The notes beneath the pieces are model-generated. The model had not been told where the DNA came from. It ran no database searches and was given only the letters and a program-made list of their open reading frames with translations. A stretch of 64,000 nucleotides of DNA from MED-G105 sp965263305 (GTDB lineage: Bacteria; Pseudomonadota; Alphaproteobacteria; Caulobacterales; Parvularculaceae). The stretch is from the NCBI GenBank assembly GCA_965263305.1, contig OZ253666.1, positions 2,790,001-2,854,000 of the forward strand, read 5' to 3'. Below, piece after piece: positions 61,005 to 64,000 of this stretch (position 1 is the first letter of the stretch; each line of letters opens with the position of its first letter). The translations under genes were made by a program, and so were the position numbers.

Positions 61005-61601
61005 GTGTCGAACCGACTCACCAAAATCGTGACCCGTGGCGGCGATAAGGGCGAGACCTCCCTTGGCGATGGCGCGCGGGTCGCGAAGTCCGATCCTCGC
61101 GTCGCCCTGTTGGGCGATGTCGACGAGTTAAATGCCTGGATCGGAGTGGCGTTATCTCAAGCGCCCGGGGACGAGGTGGCTGAGGTGCTGACCGGCGTGC
61201 AGCACGATCTGTTTGATCTGGGCGGAGCGCTTTGTTTTCCTGGCTCTCCGATTTTGTCCGACGCCCATATCGCTCGCTTAGACGACGCGGCGGCATCCTT
61301 GAACGAAGGCCTCGCGCCGTTGAAAGAATTCGTGTTACCGGGGGGCGCGCCGCTCATCGCCTGGCTCCATGTCGCAAGGACGGTGTGTCGGCGGGTTGAG
61401 CGCAGTGCGGCCGGTTTTTTTGCATTGGCGTTGGCCAGTCCATCCGAACCCGAACAAGATCAAAACCCCGCGAGCGATGGTGCGGCGGCGATCGCGTATC
61501 TCAATCGGTTATCCGATTTTCTGTTTATTGCCAGTCGCTATGAGGCCCACCGCTTGGGCGTCCCCGAAACGACCTGGCAAAAAGCTAAAAGCCTCTCGTA
61601 A
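61005..61601 (+). CDS. Cob(I)alamin adenosyltransferase (PduO/MMAB type)
   Basis: A 198-aa enzyme that transfers adenosyl from ATP to cob(I)alamin, making coenzyme B12. Motifs: TKIVTRGGDKGETSLGDGAR (P-loop-like ATP site), LGDVDELNAWIGVALS, LPGGAPLIAWLHVARTVCRR-VER (Arg cluster), and IAYLNRLSDFLFIASRYEA. GTG 61005 start. A Pro/Glu/Gln insert (SPSEPEQDQNPASDG) lies before the last helix. It follows the POT gene by 66 bp; no other B12 gene is near. Confidence 0.93.
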   Translation: MSNRLTKIVTRGGDKGETSLGDGARVAKSDPRVALLGDVDELNAWIGVALSQAPGDEVAEVLTGVQHDLFDLGGALCFPGSPILSDAHIARLDDAAASLNEGLAPLKEFVLPGGAPLIAWLHVARTVCRRVERSAAGFFALALASPSEPEQDQNPASDGAAAIAYLNRLSDFLFIASRYEAHRLGVPETTWQKAKSLS

Positions 61602-61859
61602 CATTAGCACCCACGCGGATAGGTCACGCTTGACCGTCTCGGGACCGCAATTTCCGCACAATTTCGATTTTTGTTTCGGCGGCGTCGTCGTCATGAATCA
61701 ACAAGCAACATTTGATCACGCCTTCGTGCGCTCTCCAACGCGTTAGTTGCTTGTGAGCGAATTTCATCCGAGATTTAGTCGCGTTGATGACGGATTGCGA
61801 CCGCAGGTCATGTCCTTTCGATCCGGACATGCTGGGAGCAAAAGAGGGTGAGAAGGTCA

Positions 61860-62408
61860 ATGCGAGACGCGTTTGCTTCACGATACAAAATTGCTGATTT
61901 TCGTCATGTGTTGATGTTGGCCGGCGCCATTTGTGGCGTTTCGATCGCGCCAGTTCATGCCGACGCCGCCGACTCTACGCCGGAAGAAAAAGCGGCTGTC
62001 TACGGGAAGTGGGTGTCACCCATGGAAGACGCCGTTATTTCACTCGAACCTTGCGGGGAAAGGTTGTGCGGCCGGGTTGTCGAGCAAGAGTTCGCGCCGT
62101 CGGTAAAGCATGATGTTCAAAATCCTGACCCCACGCAACGCGCCCGTCCCATAATTGGACTGCGGATTTTAAACGGCTTGAAAATGAATGGACGAGACCG
62201 TTGGAAAGGCGGCGTTTTCTATGACCCGCGGACTGGAAAAAGCTACATCCCGAAAATCAAACTCCTAAGCTCTGATCGAGTAAAAATCTCCGGCTGCATT
62301 GGGCCCGGGCTTTGTAAGGGCTATGTTTGGCGCCGCCATAATGAGGCGAATACGAGTTTAGCGTCGGCCCGCGCTCATGGGCGTCAAGCGACCGGTCGCA
62401 TTCGCTAA
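61860..62408 (+). CDS. DUF2147-like exported protein
   Basis: A 182-aa protein with a signal peptide (about 1-34, VHADAADS cleavage region). It carries the DUF2147 pattern: VYGKWVSPMEDAVISLEPCG (lipocalin-like GKW start), RLCGRVV, GLRILNGLKMNGRDRWKGGV, FYDPRTGKSYIPKIKLLSSD, KISGCIGPGLCKGYVWRR. Four cysteines are arranged as two probable disulfides. Periplasmic, function unknown. ATG 61860 has AAGG 7 bp upstream; GTG 61848 is in frame. Confidence 0.78.
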   Translation: MRDAFASRYKIADFRHVLMLAGAICGVSIAPVHADAADSTPEEKAAVYGKWVSPMEDAVISLEPCGERLCGRVVEQEFAPSVKHDVQNPDPTQRARPIIGLRILNGLKMNGRDRWKGGVFYDPRTGKSYIPKIKLLSSDRVKISGCIGPGLCKGYVWRRHNEANTSLASARAHGRQATGRIR

Positions 62409-62851
62409 ACTCCCTCGCGCCGATCGCCGCCAGGCTCCCGGTTCAAGATCCCCGGCCCCCAGGGCTCACATGTTCACGTTCGGGTGACACTAGATCTCGC
62501 CGATGAGTTTTTGACAACTATTTTGCCGAATTTCTCGATCGCGCCTCGCATGCCAGTGAAATTGGTGAAGGTTGCTCGCAGTTTTCACCATATCTAGTAG
62601 GTTTGTTTAACCATAAGAAAATGAAGAACCCTCCTGATTCGGCTATTCAGGCGGCAGAATAAATTTGTCCCTTTTACATCAAATTCTATCGAAACATTTT
62701 TAGGCTTTCTGGACGCCGGTAATTTTTAAATAATTTAAGTACGAATTATTGGGCCGTTCGAACCTTCTTTTTGATGACTTAGCGCTAATTCTCTTGGCTG
62801 TGGTTTTTAGGTTGCAGCTATTCGCTAACATCAGAATGGGGTTGATCGCTG
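62409..62851. other. 443-bp non-coding, AT-rich stretch
   Basis: No supported gene. A good -35 (TTGACA) lies near 62511 and the 3' part (62640-62830) is AT-rich, so it probably holds the promoter of the following lipoprotein gene. No terminator or known motif seen. Confidence 0.4.
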
Positions 62852-63778
62852 ATGCGCATTTCTATTGCTTTTTGTCTCGCTTCTGCTCTCGCGTTGACGG
62901 GTTGTAACTTAACCGAGGAACAATTGGAGGAAATGGCTGCGATATCAAGCGGCCAAGATCAGCAGGCGGCGGACATGATCGACCTGACGCCTCAGGAAGA
63001 CCGTGTTCCTGTGGACCCACCGATTGAAGGTCCCGTTATCGGAGTTTCGGCTGTGTCACCGCCAAATCCAGGAGATGTTATTGCGGATACGGATCATTTA
63101 GATCCAACGGCTCGTTATGCGCAGACTGAATATTGGGCTTTTTCGGATGAACAACTGACGGCCGTGACGGTGAACGTTGACGCTGATCCAGACGATCCCA
63201 ATGAACTGATGTTGGTGGTGACGAATTCGATTACGGGCGCGCCTATGCCCCGGGGCGGGGCGGATAATCCAGCTTGGCGTTTTTTGATCCGCCAAGATGT
63301 GATGCCGAATGCGCGCGCCGGCGTTTTTCGCAGCGCCGATATTGGCGCCTATGAACAGGTCGCGGCGGCAAAAGGCCCAGGCGACGTTCAGGACATTGAT
63401 TTTGTTGGTGAGACGGTGACGGTGCACGTCACGGCGCCCGAGGCAGAGTGCGGCGTATTATGTGCTTACGTTTTTGAGTCAGAAGGTGTCTTCCAGGTCG
63501 TCAATGGTGCTCAATCGGCGGCCCCAATATCGGTGAACGCAACATCGGGCGCGACGGAATGTGCCGATCGAAATCAAAGCCTTGCCTGGGCGGGCGATAT
63601 TGATGGCGACAACCGGGTTGATCTCGTTTTTCATGATGTTGCGCTGTGCAACGAAACATTCCGCCTTTTGCTTTCTTCAGAAAGAGAAGACGGACAGATT
63701 TTCGGCGACGCCCACGGCGCCGTTTTTGACGGCGATGCAAGTTTGGCGACACCGCTTTGCAGCGTCGCGACGGCATAG
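62852..63778 (+). CDS. Hypothetical lipoprotein
   Basis: A 308-aa lipoprotein: MRISIAFCLASALALTGCNL has a lipobox LTGC with Cys18. The mature chain is acidic and rich in Pro/Asp at first (DLTPQEDRVPVDPPIEGPVI), then beta-rich (VRFHVTAPE-like segments, TVTVHVTAPEAECGVLCAYV). Near the C terminus, AGDIDGDNRVDLVFHDVALC resembles an FG-GAP/VCBS-type Ca-binding loop (D-x-D-G-D-x-x-x-D). Four to six cysteines suggest disulfides. Family otherwise not recognised. Confidence 0.65.
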   Translation: MRISIAFCLASALALTGCNLTEEQLEEMAAISSGQDQQAADMIDLTPQEDRVPVDPPIEGPVIGVSAVSPPNPGDVIADTDHLDPTARYAQTEYWAFSDEQLTAVTVNVDADPDDPNELMLVVTNSITGAPMPRGGADNPAWRFLIRQDVMPNARAGVFRSADIGAYEQVAAAKGPGDVQDIDFVGETVTVHVTAPEAECGVLCAYVFESEGVFQVVNGAQSAAPISVNATSGATECADRNQSLAWAGDIDGDNRVDLVFHDVALCNETFRLLLSSEREDGQIFGDAHGAVFDGDASLATPLCSVATA

Positions 63779-63947
63779 GTCCGCCACATCAAGGCATCGT
63801 CGCGGTGGGAAATGTCGAAAATTGCCAATGGCGTGCATTGGCGTGGCCCCCAATAACCCGAAATCCCTAGATGTCTGGCCTGGGACCGGGACGGTCAAAG
63901 CGCGGATCGAGAGGTTATTTCATCACCAATGTCGAGGGAGACCGGTG

Positions 63948-63985
63948 AAACTGGAACCCAATTGCAACCAATTGGGTCCAGGTTT
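63948..63985. repeat. Long imperfect inverted repeat near right edge
   Basis: AAACTGGAACCCAATT (63948-63963) and AATTGGGTCCAGGTTT (63970-63985) form a nearly complete 16-bp hairpin with a one-base shift. There is no T-run. It could be an operator, a hairpin or the end of a mobile element beyond the window. No gene is seen in 63779-64000. Confidence 0.5.
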
Positions 63986-64000
63986 CGGGCCATATAGTGG

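Overview
The window looks like chromosomal DNA of a Gram-negative alphaproteobacterium. Evidence: haem A synthase next to DUF2842, a sucA-sucB-lpdA block, a complete type II secretion system with outer-membrane secretin, TonB-dependent receptor and lipoproteins, and moderately high GC. The gene set is compatible with the Hyphomonadaceae/Parvularculaceae/Caulobacter neighbourhood, but there is no rRNA to fix the genus; that placement is inference.

Layout. 1-3.2 kb: an acidic-tailed protein cut by the window edge, DUF2842, ctaA and a phytase-like lipoprotein. 3.3-5.9 kb: a small, AT-richer accessory patch with a retropepsin-like protein, a decayed IS1595-type transposase tail, a recombinase C-terminal stub and an Mrr-like nuclease. 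6-12.4 kb: housekeeping genes (rplM-rpsI, tandem glutaredoxin-like protein, DoxX-like protein, succinate-semialdehyde dehydrogenase, enoyl-CoA hydratase, prepilin peptidase). 12.5-31.4 kb: the main functional block. Two adjacent PhoB-type boxes precede a 958-aa surface lipoprotein made of two homologous halves and a TonB-dependent receptor. These are followed by gspC-D-E-F-G-H-I-J-K-L-M-N and one unknown lipoprotein. The prepilin peptidase needed to mature the pseudopilins lies just upstream on the other strand. I read this as a phosphate-starvation-responsive secretion/uptake unit.

31.4-33.6 kb: divergent ZIP and CDF metal transporters. A tRNA-Arg(CCU) at 33.73 kb marks the start of a second accessory region (33.8-39.3 kb). 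This holds a 5'-truncated, frameshifted Rhs gene, an orphan Rhs tip encoding the C-terminal half of a barnase-like RNase followed immediately by a barstar-like gene, small membrane proteins, short repeats after these genes, and an IS3-family (IS407-like) element with perfect 4-bp target duplication. 39.5-46.3 kb: hybrid histidine kinase, flippase, a 51-aa ORF and an O-antigen ligase/polymerase-like protein. 46.3-50.4 kb: nrdB behind NrdR boxes, a LuxR-HTH remnant, a YHS protein, a patatin-like phospholipase and a cupin. 50.5-58.3 kb: sucD-sucA-sucB-methyltransferase-lpdA, with no sucC next to sucD. 58.4-64 kb: small membrane and metal-binding proteins, a POT peptide transporter, cobalamin adenosyltransferase, a DUF2147 protein and a lipoprotein.

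All calls come from reading the sequence and translated proteins; no database search was run. Family names rest on visible motifs.
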